Shown here piece after piece: positions 9,240-18,583 of a stretch of DNA of 64,000 nt. Made by a program: the position numbers and the translations under genes. The notes below the pieces were generated by a model. It saw only the letters and a list, made by a program, of their open reading frames with translations, made no database searches and was not told the origin of the DNA. The stretch covers positions 744,001 to 808,000 of the forward strand of contig JADJOS010000001.1 in the NCBI GenBank assembly GCA_016713675.1. Reading direction: 5' to 3'. Position 1 is the stretch's first letter; each line of letters opens with the position of its first letter. The DNA is from Acidobacteriota bacterium (lineage in GTDB: Bacteria; Acidobacteriota; Blastocatellia; Pyrinomonadales; Pyrinomonadaceae).

Positions 9240-10142
9240 TTACGGCTGCGGCGGTGCGTCGGCCGATTCAAGCTCCTTGAGCAGTTCGCCAGGTGTCCAT
9301 TTGTTTCCGGCAAGGATCTTTCTGACGTTGCCGTCAGAGCCGATGACCGCCGTGCGGAGCGAGTGATTGAATTGGGTCTTGTCGTTCGGGTCGATCTCAT
9401 ATCGCAGGCCGAAGAAATCGGCGATCTTTCGCACTTCTTCGTCCTTGCCGACGGCGAGCTGCCAGACCGAGAAATCGGGCTTTGCATCTTTGCCGAGATA
9501 GCCGAGGCCGTATGAACGCAGCTTTTCGGGCGTGTCGTTGGCAGGATCGAACGAGATGCTGAGAAGACGGAATTTGTCTTTACGCTGAGGATCAGCCATC
9601 AACTGGTTGGCGACGTCGCTGAAATTCGTTGACATCTTGATGCAATATTCCGGCAACGGGCATTTGGCGTAGATGAAGGTAATTGCAAGCGGTTTGCCTT
9701 TAAAATCTTTGATCGAGATGCGTTTGCCGTCTTGATTTGTAAGCGAAAAATCAGGCACGGGCTTCCCGATCTGGGCGAAATCCTCATTCACCGGCGGAGC
9801 TTCCTGCCCCGGGATCGGAAGTGCGGAAATGCCGATCTTCTCGAGCCAATACGGATCCTTGGCATGTTTATCGACCACGAGTTCGGCCCTGATCTCAGAT
9901 CCGGGACGCAGATCTTCCCATACCCAATCCTCTTTGATCAAAAAATCCATCGTCATCGCCGGCATAAATCCGGGAATCTCCTCGTGCTGAATATTGGCTG
10001 TTTTTGCAGCCTTATCTACTGAAATGACCTTGCCTTTCAGCGGATATCGCTCGACCGAGGCCGAACCATTGGTCGCGGTCGTGCCTGATTTGCACGCAAC
10101 AAAAAGGAAAACGGAAATAAATAAAAATGTAAGATATCGCAT
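9240..10142 (-). CDS. CusF-like/SCO1 fusion lipoprotein (copper delivery)
   Basis: 300 residues. The lipobox FLFVAC makes Cys17 the probable lipid anchor. Residues about 32-107 form a CusF/Cu-binding-like domain (EEIPGFMPAMTMDF, with the Met-rich motif), followed by a SCO1/SenC thioredoxin-fold domain (about 122-295). The SCO metal site appears as CPLPEYC (Cys161, Cys167), a CX5C spacing instead of the common CX3C, plus the conserved His260 in FNHSLRTAVIG. Proteins of this kind load copper into cytochrome oxidase or act as copper-linked thiol reductases outside the cytoplasmic membrane. No oxidase genes are adjacent. The upstream gene on the same strand is the Slt-type transglycosylase, 32 bases away. 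Confidence 0.88.
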   Translation of the reverse strand: MRYLTFLFISVFLFVACKSGTTATNGSASVERYPLKGKVISVDKAAKTANIQHEEIPGFMPAMTMDFLIKEDWVWEDLRPGSEIRAELVVDKHAKDPYWLEKIGISALPIPGQEAPPVNEDFAQIGKPVPDFSLTNQDGKRISIKDFKGKPLAITFIYAKCPLPEYCIKMSTNFSDVANQLMADPQRKDKFRLLSISFDPANDTPEKLRSYGLGYLGKDAKPDFSVWQLAVGKDEEVRKIADFFGLRYEIDPNDKTQFNHSLRTAVIGSDGNVRKILAGNKWTPGELLKELESADAPPQP

Positions 10143-10174
10143 AAATTCAATGATGGAACAGGCGAACTAAAATG

Positions 10175-12601
10175 TCATCTCGGCCGCAGGTTTTCGTCAT
10201 AGGCGGCCTGATAGATGCGATAGCTCGACATCACCTTGTAAACATAATCCTTCGATTGCGCATAGACGATCTCGGGCACATAAAGGTCGGGCAGATTTGA
10301 ACGCGAACGGGCGAGCCAGCGTTTCATATTGTCTTCGCCGCCGTTGTAGCTGGCAGCGACGGCATCGGGCTGCGATGGAAATATCTTGAACAGGTCGGCG
10401 AGGTACTGTGAACCGAACAGTATCGCGTTCGGCGGATAATAGAGCTCGTCCTGTTTGAAATTATCACGGCCGAGTTCGGCGGCGACCTTGCTTGATGTCG
10501 TCGAGATGAACTGCATCAACCCGCGTGCCGCGGCGTACGATTTAACATTCGGCTGAAACCGCGATTCCTGGCGCATTATCGCCAGCAGCAGTCGCGGATC
10601 GACACCACGAGGTGACGCGTATTTCAACAGCGGATCGGCATACGGTGCCGGATAAAGCATCTCGAGCTGGTCACGCGGAATGAGCTCGATGGGATAATCG
10701 GCAGGTATCTTCTTCCAAAGCGGCTCGGCAAATGCGATCGCCTTGTCGGCACGGTCGCCGCGTCGATAAAGGTCGGCCGCCGCGACTGGGCTGCCGTTCT
10801 TTTCCGTCGATCCGGCTGCCAATGATGCGTCAAATTGCGTTACCGCCTCGTCGTAGAGGCCAAGGAATAATAGTTCATCAAGGCCCGTTCGAGCCTGATC
10901 GGCCCTCGCCTCGCTCAAAACGTCTTTGCGGCCAATAACGATCGGTTTGATGTCCTGGACGATCTTATAATTGGGCAGCGCTTTTATCGCGCCCTTCAAG
11001 ACGTCGAGAGCCTTTTGCCTTAATTCCGGAGCGTCCGTGAGGCGCAGGATCGTTTGGGCATGTCTCCGCCGCTCGTCAGCATCTTTTGCAGACAGGCCAT
11101 TGCTCAACGATCCGAGTTTTTGCGACACAAATGATCTGGCAGCCTCGTCATTATCGAGCTTTTTCAATCGCTCGGTCGCACGCCAGCCGTAATATTCGTT
11201 TCGCCCGTCGGCGATGGAAAGATACACATCGATCGCCTCGGCATAGCGTTTTGACAGCTCGAGGACATAGCCCTTGAGAAACGCGACTTCGGCATGGCTC
11301 GTCCCGCCGGGAACCGTTGAGCCGCCGAGGTCCGGAAGCACCGCGAGACGGTCGAGTGCCTGCAGTGCGTTCGGCAGTTCGTTTCGTGAAATATAGATCC
11401 GGGATTCAACAAAAAGGGCGACTGCGTCGGCAGTTTTCCCCTTAAATAACTCGCGGGTCTTGGCGAGCCGCGTCAGTGCCTCGATATCGTCGCCTTGATC
11501 GCGGAGAATATCGACTATATTCAGGTAGGCACGGTCGAGTTTTTCATCAGCCGGATACTTTTCGATGAACTTTTGATACCGCTTTATCGCCTCTTTCGAT
11601 TTGCCGACACGGCCGTAAGCGGCGGCGGCCAGCAGCAGGGCGTCCTTGACGACCGGGCTGTCGGGATATTGTTCCTGCAGTCGTTCGTACCACTTAAGTG
11701 CCTCGACGTATTCGGTCTGCTGGGCATATCCTCGGCCGATCTGATAGATACAGCCCGGCGTATTCGTGCCAGTCGAAAATCGGCCAATGATCGCCTCGTA
11801 ATGAAGTTTGGCGTTTGCAAAATCGCGATTGAATTGATAGATATTAGCCCGCCGCAGATGTTCGGCCTCGGTGAGATCCGCGACCTTTTTTCCGCTATTT
11901 TCCACTCCGGTCTCGATCAGGTCGAGAGACCTGGCGGCGGACAATGCGACGTCATCAGGCTGCGACGGATCTGGTGTCTCATCGAGCAGACGCGTGAATA
12001 TCGATCGGGCCGGATCGGTATGTCCACTTCGCAGATAGGCCTCAGCGAGCAGGGCATCGTCCTCGCGAAGGATCCGTGCTATTGCAGCGCTCGACCTGTC
12101 GGCGGGCGTTCCGATCGTGTTCGCCGACAATATCCGGATCGTCTCGGCAAAATTTGACGCTTCGAAACTGCTTTTCGCAAGACGCCCGCGAGCTGCAGAG
12201 ATCAGCAGACTATTTGGCGACTCGATAGACATTTTTGTTAAGTAAAGCCGTTCGAGCAGCAGATTGCCGCTTTGGCGAAAGATCTTGGCGAGATGAAAGA
12301 GTGCGTAGGCTTTGAGTATCGAATCACGGTTTGCGACCGCCTGATAATTGGCGACCGCGGTCGCAATATCGCCATCTGATTCAGCCATTCGGGCGAGCAG
12401 ATAGTCGTAATTGTTCGCTTCGAATACTCTCGCGTTAGCCGTTCGCAACGCACGAAGCTCGGCTGCCGCTGCGGAATATTGCCGAGCACCGACAGCTTGT
12501 CTTATTTTGTTGTGTGTCTCAGCAGGGTCGAAGGCGAAAATGCCCGAAAGCGCGGCAAAAACGAAAACGATCAAGAGGCTGACTCGGTACATCAGCCCCA
12601 T
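10175..12601 (-). CDS. slt: Slt70-type soluble lytic transglycosylase with TPR-like superhelix
   Basis: 808 residues with a signal peptide (about 1-23). A long alpha-helical, TPR-like region follows (about 25-640, including WYERLQEQYPDSPVVKDALLLA and similar repeats). A C-terminal SLT domain starts near residue 661 (ASPRGVDPRLLLAIMRQES). Catalytic Glu679 lies in MRQESRF; GLMQF (about 694-698) and AASYNGGEDN (about 751) complete the signature. It degrades peptidoglycan strands in the periplasm. A second in-frame ATG sits at 12592; neither has a clear ribosome-binding site, so the longer form is kept. Divergent from folD with 47 bases between them. Confidence 0.9.
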   Translation of the reverse strand: MGLMYRVSLLIVFVFAALSGIFAFDPAETHNKIRQAVGARQYSAAAAELRALRTANARVFEANNYDYLLARMAESDGDIATAVANYQAVANRDSILKAYALFHLAKIFRQSGNLLLERLYLTKMSIESPNSLLISAARGRLAKSSFEASNFAETIRILSANTIGTPADRSSAAIARILREDDALLAEAYLRSGHTDPARSIFTRLLDETPDPSQPDDVALSAARSLDLIETGVENSGKKVADLTEAEHLRRANIYQFNRDFANAKLHYEAIIGRFSTGTNTPGCIYQIGRGYAQQTEYVEALKWYERLQEQYPDSPVVKDALLLAAAAYGRVGKSKEAIKRYQKFIEKYPADEKLDRAYLNIVDILRDQGDDIEALTRLAKTRELFKGKTADAVALFVESRIYISRNELPNALQALDRLAVLPDLGGSTVPGGTSHAEVAFLKGYVLELSKRYAEAIDVYLSIADGRNEYYGWRATERLKKLDNDEAARSFVSQKLGSLSNGLSAKDADERRRHAQTILRLTDAPELRQKALDVLKGAIKALPNYKIVQDIKPIVIGRKDVLSEARADQARTGLDELLFLGLYDEAVTQFDASLAAGSTEKNGSPVAAADLYRRGDRADKAIAFAEPLWKKIPADYPIELIPRDQLEMLYPAPYADPLLKYASPRGVDPRLLLAIMRQESRFQPNVKSYAAARGLMQFISTTSSKVAAELGRDNFKQDELYYPPNAILFGSQYLADLFKIFPSQPDAVAASYNGGEDNMKRWLARSRSNLPDLYVPEIVYAQSKDYVYKVMSSYRIYQAAYDENLRPR

Positions 12602-12648
12602 TTTAGCAAATCAATTCGGATTACGGTAAAATCAGATAAAGGTCTATT

Positions 12649-13578
12649 ATGAACGCGAAAATATTGAGCGGAAAGACGTTTGCGGATGCGATCAAGGCCG
12701 AAGTTGCTGCCGAGGTCAGCGATATTCGGGAAACTCACGGCTACTCGCCGTGTCTCGTCGTCGTCCGCGTTGGCGAAGATCCGGCGTCGGCGGTCTACGT
12801 CGGCAGTAAAGTGAAGACGGCTGAAGAACTCGGGATCATCTCAGAACATTGCCATCTCGATGTCGACACGCCGCATGACAAAGTGATAGCTGTCATCGAC
12901 GAACTCAATGCGCGCACCGACGTCGACGGCATCCTTGTCCAACTGCCGCTGCCTAAACAGATCGACGAACGAAAGATACTTGAACGCATCGATCCCGAAA
13001 AGGATGTGGATGGTTTTCATCCGGTAAACGTCGGCAAACTGACGCTTGGCTATCCGGCCCTCGCACCGTGCACGCCGGCGGGCGTGATCGAGATCTTGAA
13101 ACGCTCAGGGATAGAGATCGCAGGCAAGCATGCTGTCGTTGTCGGCCGCAGCAATATCGTCGGCAAGCCGATGGCGTCTCTTCTGCTCAAAGAGAATGCG
13201 ACGGTCACGATCTGTCATTCGCGAACTAGCGATCTGCCGTCGATCACACGGCAGGCCGATATTCTCGTCGCCGCCATCGGGCGAGCAGGCTTCATCCGCC
13301 GCGAACACATCCGCGTAGGAGCGACCGTCATCGATGTCGGCATCAACAATCTGACCGACGCGAGCCTTGTCAACGACTACTTTCTGCCTGAGGATATCGA
13401 AAAACGTTTCAAAGCGATCGAGACGCGGGGCTTTACGCTGGTAGGCGACGTGAACCCGAAAGATGCAATGGAAACGGCGGCAAATTTCACACCGGTTCCC
13501 GGAGGCGTCGGACTGCTGACGGTCGCGATGCTGATGAGAAACACGGTCGAGGCCGCGAAAGCAAGAAGATCAGACTAG
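12649..13578 (+). CDS. folD: Bifunctional methylenetetrahydrofolate dehydrogenase/cyclohydrolase
   Basis: Interconverts 5,10-methylene-, methenyl- and 10-formyl-tetrahydrofolate with NADP. The 309-residue length is standard to slightly long. Hallmarks: YVGSKVKTAEE with the catalytic Lys region, DGILVQLPLPKQ, DVDGFHPVNVGKL, VVGRSNIVGKPMASLL (nucleotide site) and PVPGGVGLLTVAML. An AAAGG ribosome-binding site at about 12638-12642 is 6 bases before the ATG. First gene of a forward run that continues through a MazG-like gene and coaE with short gaps, so a metabolic operon is likely. Confidence 0.97.
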   Translation: MNAKILSGKTFADAIKAEVAAEVSDIRETHGYSPCLVVVRVGEDPASAVYVGSKVKTAEELGIISEHCHLDVDTPHDKVIAVIDELNARTDVDGILVQLPLPKQIDERKILERIDPEKDVDGFHPVNVGKLTLGYPALAPCTPAGVIEILKRSGIEIAGKHAVVVGRSNIVGKPMASLLLKENATVTICHSRTSDLPSITRQADILVAAIGRAGFIRREHIRVGATVIDVGINNLTDASLVNDYFLPEDIEKRFKAIETRGFTLVGDVNPKDAMETAANFTPVPGGVGLLTVAMLMRNTVEAAKARRSD

Positions 13579-13601
13579 CCGCGAAAAGGCATAACAACAC
13601 T

Positions 13602-13907
13602 ATGAATTTTGAAGAATACCAGTCAGAAGCAAGCCAGACGGCTCTTTATCCGCGGCGAATGGAAAACCTTGAGTATCCGACGCTCGGCCTTGCCGGCGAA
13701 GCGGGCGAGGTCGCCAATATCGTCAAAAAGATCCAACGCGACCACGGCGGCGTCATCAATGACGAGATCCGCGGCAAGTTAAAAGACGAGCTCGGCGATG
13801 TGCTTTGGTACATTTCGGCCTGTGCTGACGAACTCGGCCTGACGCTCGCGGAGATCGCCGATCACAACGTGGCAAAGCTCGCCAAGCGGCATAACCGGGC
13901 GGCATAA
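13602..13907 (+). CDS. MazG-like nucleotide pyrophosphohydrolase
   Basis: 101 residues in a single MazG-type all-alpha NTP-PPase domain: TLGLAGEAGEVANIVKK (the EXXE metal motif) and ELGDVLWYISACADELG (the EXXD motif). Enzymes of this class hydrolyse (d)NTPs to the monophosphate and pyrophosphate, often for house-cleaning. It is one-domain, half the size of E. coli MazG, like the phage and Bacillus short forms. The stop TAA shares its last base with the ATG of coaE, so the two are translationally coupled. Which nucleotide it prefers is unknown. Confidence 0.88.
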   Translation: MNFEEYQSEASQTALYPRRMENLEYPTLGLAGEAGEVANIVKKIQRDHGGVINDEIRGKLKDELGDVLWYISACADELGLTLAEIADHNVAKLAKRHNRAA

Positions 13908-14515
13908 TGCTGAAAGTTGGCCTCACAGGTTCGATCGCGGTCGGCAAATCGCATGTTTGCAGCGTTTTGCGTGAACTAGGGTGTCACGTACTGGACGCTG
14001 ATCTAACGGCACGCGAGGTTGTCGCGAAAGGCACGCCCGGCCTCGCATCGATCGTTCGGGAATTTGGCGAGGGCATATTGACGGATACCGGTGCTCTCGA
14101 TCGTAAAAAGCTCGGAGCGATCGTTTTTGCTGACAAGGAAAAACGCGAAAAGCTCAATTCCATTGTGCATCCGCTGGTTATCGAAGCGCAGGACCGCTGG
14201 ATCCGCGACGTCGAAATGACCGATTCGCAAGGCATCGCAGTCATCGACGCCGCACTCATGATCGAGTCTGGAGGTTACAAACGCTTTAACAAATTAATTG
14301 TCGTCTGGTGCGAAAGCGCGATACAATTGGAAAGGTTGAAGCACCGCGACGGACTGAGCGAATCGGACGCAACACTCCGCATCGCCGCTCAGATGCCGCA
14401 GGATGAAAAAAAACAATTTGCCGATCATCTGATCGATACGTCACGCAGCTTTGAGGACACGCGTTCGCAAGTTGCAGAGGTCGTGAAAAAATTGAAGTTG
14501 TTTATGGCTGATTAG
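13907..14515 (+). CDS. coaE: Dephospho-CoA kinase
   Basis: Last step of coenzyme A synthesis: ATP-dependent 3'-phosphorylation of dephospho-CoA. 202 residues, typical length. P-loop GSIAVGKSH at about 8-16 (the family more often has GG.GSGKS), then HVLDADLTAREVV with the conserved Asp, the IVHPLVIEAQ region and VIDAALMIESGGYKRFN in place of the usual PLLFE segment. The C-terminal lid includes RLKHRDGLSESDATLRIAAQMP. Overlaps the mazG-like stop by one base and is followed immediately by the first oligopeptide-binding protein (no spacer), so the operon continues. Confidence 0.93.
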   Translation: MLKVGLTGSIAVGKSHVCSVLRELGCHVLDADLTAREVVAKGTPGLASIVREFGEGILTDTGALDRKKLGAIVFADKEKREKLNSIVHPLVIEAQDRWIRDVEMTDSQGIAVIDAALMIESGGYKRFNKLIVVWCESAIQLERLKHRDGLSESDATLRIAAQMPQDEKKQFADHLIDTSRSFEDTRSQVAEVVKKLKLFMAD

Positions 14516-16426
14516 ATGAATACCCGACTGATTGGCACAATTAAGAAACTCACAGGATCCTACGGGTCTTTTTTTGTCTGCGCCATTTTCACCATTGCTG
14601 TCTTTTCATCTGCCTGCACGCAGATCGAACCGCCAAAAAAGGAGACTTTCTTTGCGGTCACTACGCCCAAAGCTCAGGAATTCCGCTGGAGCAACGGCAA
14701 AATGCCAAAAAGCCTCGATCCGGCACAGGCTTCGGCAGCACCTGAGACCGACATAGTTCGCTCGATATTTGAGGGATTGACCGAGATCGACCCAAAGACA
14801 CTGAAAGAAGTTCCGGCCGTTGCAGAAAAATGGTCGAGCTCCAAAGATCATCGCGTTTGGACCTTCCATCTCCGAAAAGACGCGCGCTGGTCGAACGGCA
14901 AACGGGTGACCGCCGCTGACTTTGTCGCGTCGTGGAAACGCCTCGTCGATCTTGGCGACAAGACGGCCCATCCCGAATTGTTTCGCAACATAGTCGGAAT
15001 GCATGACCCGAAGGCCGAAGGGTTAGTGCCAATAGAATCGGTCGATTTCGGCCATACACCCTCAGCCGGCACGGCAAATCCGCAGACGGACACCTTGAAT
15101 TCCAATAATGCCCTGAAATTGCAGAACCAGGTTCCAGTGTCGCCGTCCCCAGTTCCGCAGATCATTACACCGCCAAAGCCGTCAGCTCCAAAGGCCGAAC
15201 TCAAACCTGTGAAATTCGGCGTCGAGGCTCTGGGCGATCACACGCTCACAGTCACTCTCGAACGCCCCGACAAGGATCTTGCCAAGCTCGTCGCCAATCC
15301 GATCTTTCGTCCGGTTTATGGTGACGGCAAGTCGTTTGAGCTCGACCCGATCGGAGTCAACACCGTTACGAACGGTGCGTTCAAATTGACCTCGGCCGGT
15401 AAGGACGGCATCGTTCTCGAGCGTTCTGATAGTTACTGGAACAAAGCAAATGTGAGCCTGGACCGTGTCCGATTCGTCCCCAAGGACTCGGCGGACTCGG
15501 CTCTCGATGCATACAAAAGGGGCGAGATAGATGCTCTGACCAACGCCGCATTTGAGCCACTTGCGCTCAAGCTGCTGGCGCCTTATGAGGATTTTAGGCA
15601 GACGACGCACAGTGCGTTGAACTTTTACGAGGTAAATTCGGCGAACGCTCCGTTCAACGACCGCCGCGTTCGCGAAGCTCTTGCCATCGCCATCGATCGC
15701 GAACGTGTCACCGAAGCCGAACTCGACGGTGCAACGCAGCCGGCGATGTCATTTCTACCGCTCGGTGAAAGAAAGCACTCGAAGCTTGCTCTCGATGTCG
15801 ACAGGGCCAAGCAGCTGCTCGAATTGGCAGGATACCCGAACGGCGAGAACTTTCCAAAGATACGCCTCGTCGTCAACCGCAATGATATCCAGCAGCGTGT
15901 TGCCCGTTCGGTTGCAAAGATGTGGAAGCAAAATATAAACCTAGACACCGATATCCTCGTAAAAGATTCGGCCGAGATGGAAGCGGTCCGTGTAGCGGGT
16001 GCGTACGATCTCATAAGACGCGGAGTAGTGCTGCCTACGCTCGATGAATCGGTCAGTCTGGCGGCGATATTCGGTATTCGAACGATGGAAATGACGCCCG
16101 CGGCCGACAAGGAACCGGCGACCCAAGAATCTCCTTCGCCGACACCGACGACGGAAATGCAATTGACGAGTGAGGGCGGCCCGTCCGGCGAGACAATTCC
16201 GCCGGCAGATCCGGCGGCACAACTCGAGCCGTCACCTGCGGCAGAGATCTTTACCGAGCAGGATGCCGTTTACGAATTGAATGCGATACCGCTATATTTT
16301 CCGACATCGTATTCGCTTGTAAAGCCGTACGTCAGGGGTTTTGAGATCAACGGCCTAGATGCCGCTTCGCTTAAGGACATCAGCATCGACAGCGATTGGC
16401 AGCCGCGGTCATCGAGGGCCGAATAG
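14516..16426 (+). CDS. Oligopeptide ABC transporter substrate-binding protein 1 (SBP family 5)
   Basis: Periplasmic or lipid-anchored solute receptor of an Opp/Dpp-type importer. 636 residues, about 100 longer than usual. The N-terminus ends in a lipobox (VFSSAC). The family core is clear: SLDPAQASAAPETDIVRSIF, FHLRKDARWSNGKRVTAADF and NDRRVREALAIAIDRERV. The extra length is in two Pro/Ser/Thr-rich insertions with no family counterpart, about residues 178-235 (TPSAG to PKAEL) and about 525-585 (PATQESPSPTPTTEMQ and onward). The final conserved segment AIPLYFPTSYSLVKPYVRGF follows the second insert. The ATG abuts the coaE stop, indicating coupling. The ligand is unknown. Confidence 0.88.
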   Translation: MNTRLIGTIKKLTGSYGSFFVCAIFTIAVFSSACTQIEPPKKETFFAVTTPKAQEFRWSNGKMPKSLDPAQASAAPETDIVRSIFEGLTEIDPKTLKEVPAVAEKWSSSKDHRVWTFHLRKDARWSNGKRVTAADFVASWKRLVDLGDKTAHPELFRNIVGMHDPKAEGLVPIESVDFGHTPSAGTANPQTDTLNSNNALKLQNQVPVSPSPVPQIITPPKPSAPKAELKPVKFGVEALGDHTLTVTLERPDKDLAKLVANPIFRPVYGDGKSFELDPIGVNTVTNGAFKLTSAGKDGIVLERSDSYWNKANVSLDRVRFVPKDSADSALDAYKRGEIDALTNAAFEPLALKLLAPYEDFRQTTHSALNFYEVNSANAPFNDRRVREALAIAIDRERVTEAELDGATQPAMSFLPLGERKHSKLALDVDRAKQLLELAGYPNGENFPKIRLVVNRNDIQQRVARSVAKMWKQNINLDTDILVKDSAEMEAVRVAGAYDLIRRGVVLPTLDESVSLAAIFGIRTMEMTPAADKEPATQESPSPTPTTEMQLTSEGGPSGETIPPADPAAQLEPSPAAEIFTEQDAVYELNAIPLYFPTSYSLVKPYVRGFEINGLDAASLKDISIDSDWQPRSSRAE

Positions 16427-16537
16427 ATTCTCGGGTTTGCATTCTGCGGCGTTTCGCATTAAATTTTTCACACGCTCTCCCTGGGCGGCGTTAGCATCAT
16501 AAGCCTTTCGTTTGCAACGGTTTCGGTTTTACCAGCT

Positions 16538-18573
16538 ATGGCAGAAAGACGATCCGAACGGTCATATTCATTTCTCGTTTTATTATTGATCACGTCATTA
16601 TTTGCCGGCTGCTCGACTGCGGCGAGAGGTAAATATTTTGGCAAGACCACGCCGCCGTCTGAGAATGTCCTTCGCTACGTCTCCGGTTCGGAACCCGAAA
16701 CACTGGACCCGCAGCTTCCCGACGGCCAGCCCGAGGCACGTATCTTCTTGGCCTTGTACGAGGGCCTTGTCGAATACGGCCCGAAAGATCAGCAGCCCGT
16801 TCCCTCGATCGCAAAGAGCTGGGAGATCAGCCCGAATGTGGACGAATTCATCTTTCACCTCCGCGATAATGCGAAATGGAGCGACGGAACACCGATCACG
16901 GCACGCGATTTTGTTTACAGCCTTCGCCGCGGTTTTGCTCCCGAGACGATCTCGCGAACTGCCGGGCTCGGCTACGCGATCAAATACTCGTCCGAGTTCA
17001 ACGGTGAAAAGGTCTTTGTTAAGAAAGGCGAAAAATTTTTGACTGTCGCCGATCTCGACCCGAAACCGGCAAAGCCGCAAACGCCGTTCGGCCCCGAGAC
17101 CGACTTTCATAAGTTCATGCATTCGCCCGACCGCATCACGCTCGAAGGTGACGAAAAAAACGGGCGAAGGAACTCGACGCAGATCCTAAGCTGAAGGCCC
17201 TCGCGGATGGTGCGGAATTTGTAAAGGTCTCGGCCGGGGACATCGGGATCGAGGCGATCGATGACTACACATTACGGATAACCCTAAAGCAAAGCGCACC
17301 TTACTTCCTCGGATTGCTCGCTCATCAGTTCTTCCGTCTGGTGCCTCAGCATGCGATCGAAGCACACGGCAAAGAATGGACGCGGCCGGCAAATATCGTC
17401 ACCTGCGGGGCTTACCGCATCAAAGAATACAGACCCTACGATAAGCTGGTCGTAGAACGCGACCCGAACTATTGGGACGCCGCGAACGTCCACCTGGACG
17501 GCATCGAATTTTATCCGGTCGAAGAACTTTCGACGATAATGAATCTATATAAGGCCGGCTCGATCGATGCTTTTCTAAATCACACCGTGCCGACATCCTG
17601 GATCAATGAGGTGCGGCCCTACAAGGACGAATATCTCAACTTCCCCGAGGCGGCAACGGCGTATTACGCGATGAACATGACCAAGCCGCCGTTCAATGAC
17701 ATCAAGGTGCGGCGAGCCTTCATGCTCGGCCTTAACCGCCAGGCCTTGTCCGATTTTCGCAAGATCACGAAACCGCTCTACGGCAAGGTTCCGTCCGGCA
17801 TTTTCCCGGATTACGACAAAGCTGTCGATAAGGTCGGCGAAGAGATCCGCAAAGAAAAGAACATAACGCCCGAAGCCTGGGCAAATCGAAACGCTTTTGA
17901 TGCCGAAGCTGCACGAAAGCTCCTGACCGATGCAGGATTTCCGGTAACAAAAAGCGGCGACACGTATTCGTGTCCGAACTTCCCGACCGACACTGTTGCA
18001 ATAACGTTCAACACGAACGAGAACAACCGCTCGATCGCCGAATTTATCCAGGCACAATGGAAGCAGAATTTGGGCATTACCATCCAGCTCAAGACGATGG
18101 AGTTCAAGACCTTTTTGCCGTATTTCAAATCGCTCCAATACGAGGGTTTCTCGCAGTTCCTTTGGTCCGGCGATTACATGGATCCGTATACGTTCTTGAG
18201 CTTGCAGTACGGAGAGGAAAATGAGGGCGGAGCGGGTTTTTATGACGCGAAGTATGACAAAATGCTCGACGACGCCAATGCAGAACTTGATCCGGCAAAG
18301 CGTTACGAGATGCTCGCACGTGCCGAATTTTATCTGATGGAACAGCTTCCGATGGTGCCGCTGACGATCAATGCGACCAATTGGTTGAAAAAACCTTACG
18401 TCAAAGGTATGTATCCTAATCCGGGCACGCTGATACCGTGGAAATTCGTCTATATCGAACGCGATCAAGCGAAGTGGGCGATGGACGTCGAAAACATCAT
18501 GACGACGCCGGACGAGCAGGCTGACAAGCAGCTTGCCGATCTGGTGAGTACACAGAAGGCGGCTTCAAAATAG
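16538..18573 (+). CDS. oppA: Oligopeptide ABC transporter substrate-binding protein 2 (SBP family 5), frameshifted
   Basis: Second receptor of the same system. Lipobox LFAGC; then SEPETLDPQLPDGQPEARIF, FHLRDNAKWSDGTPITARDF, and after the break FNDIKVRRAFMLGLNRQAL and QLPMVPLTINATNW. The frame changes in an A7 run at 17154-17160: reading resumes one frame back as RAKELDADPKLKALADGAEF and continues without damage to 18573. Restoring one A gives about 678 residues with no interruption. The run plus the next C forms A-AAA-AAC, which is also a textbook -1 slippery heptamer, but an undercounted homopolymer is the simpler explanation. The stop is 10 bases upstream of oppB. Confidence 0.87.
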
Positions 18574-18583
18574 AGCAACTACG

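Noticed and set aside
11495..12157. 220-codon ORF antisense to the Slt-type gene
   Set aside because: Overlaps the TPR-like region of a well-supported gene and lacks a start signal or recognisable motif.
17575..18468. 297-codon ORF antisense to binding protein 2
   Set aside because: It mirrors codons of a clearly conserved gene; the peptide is Arg/His/Ile-rich in the way expected of an antisense shadow.
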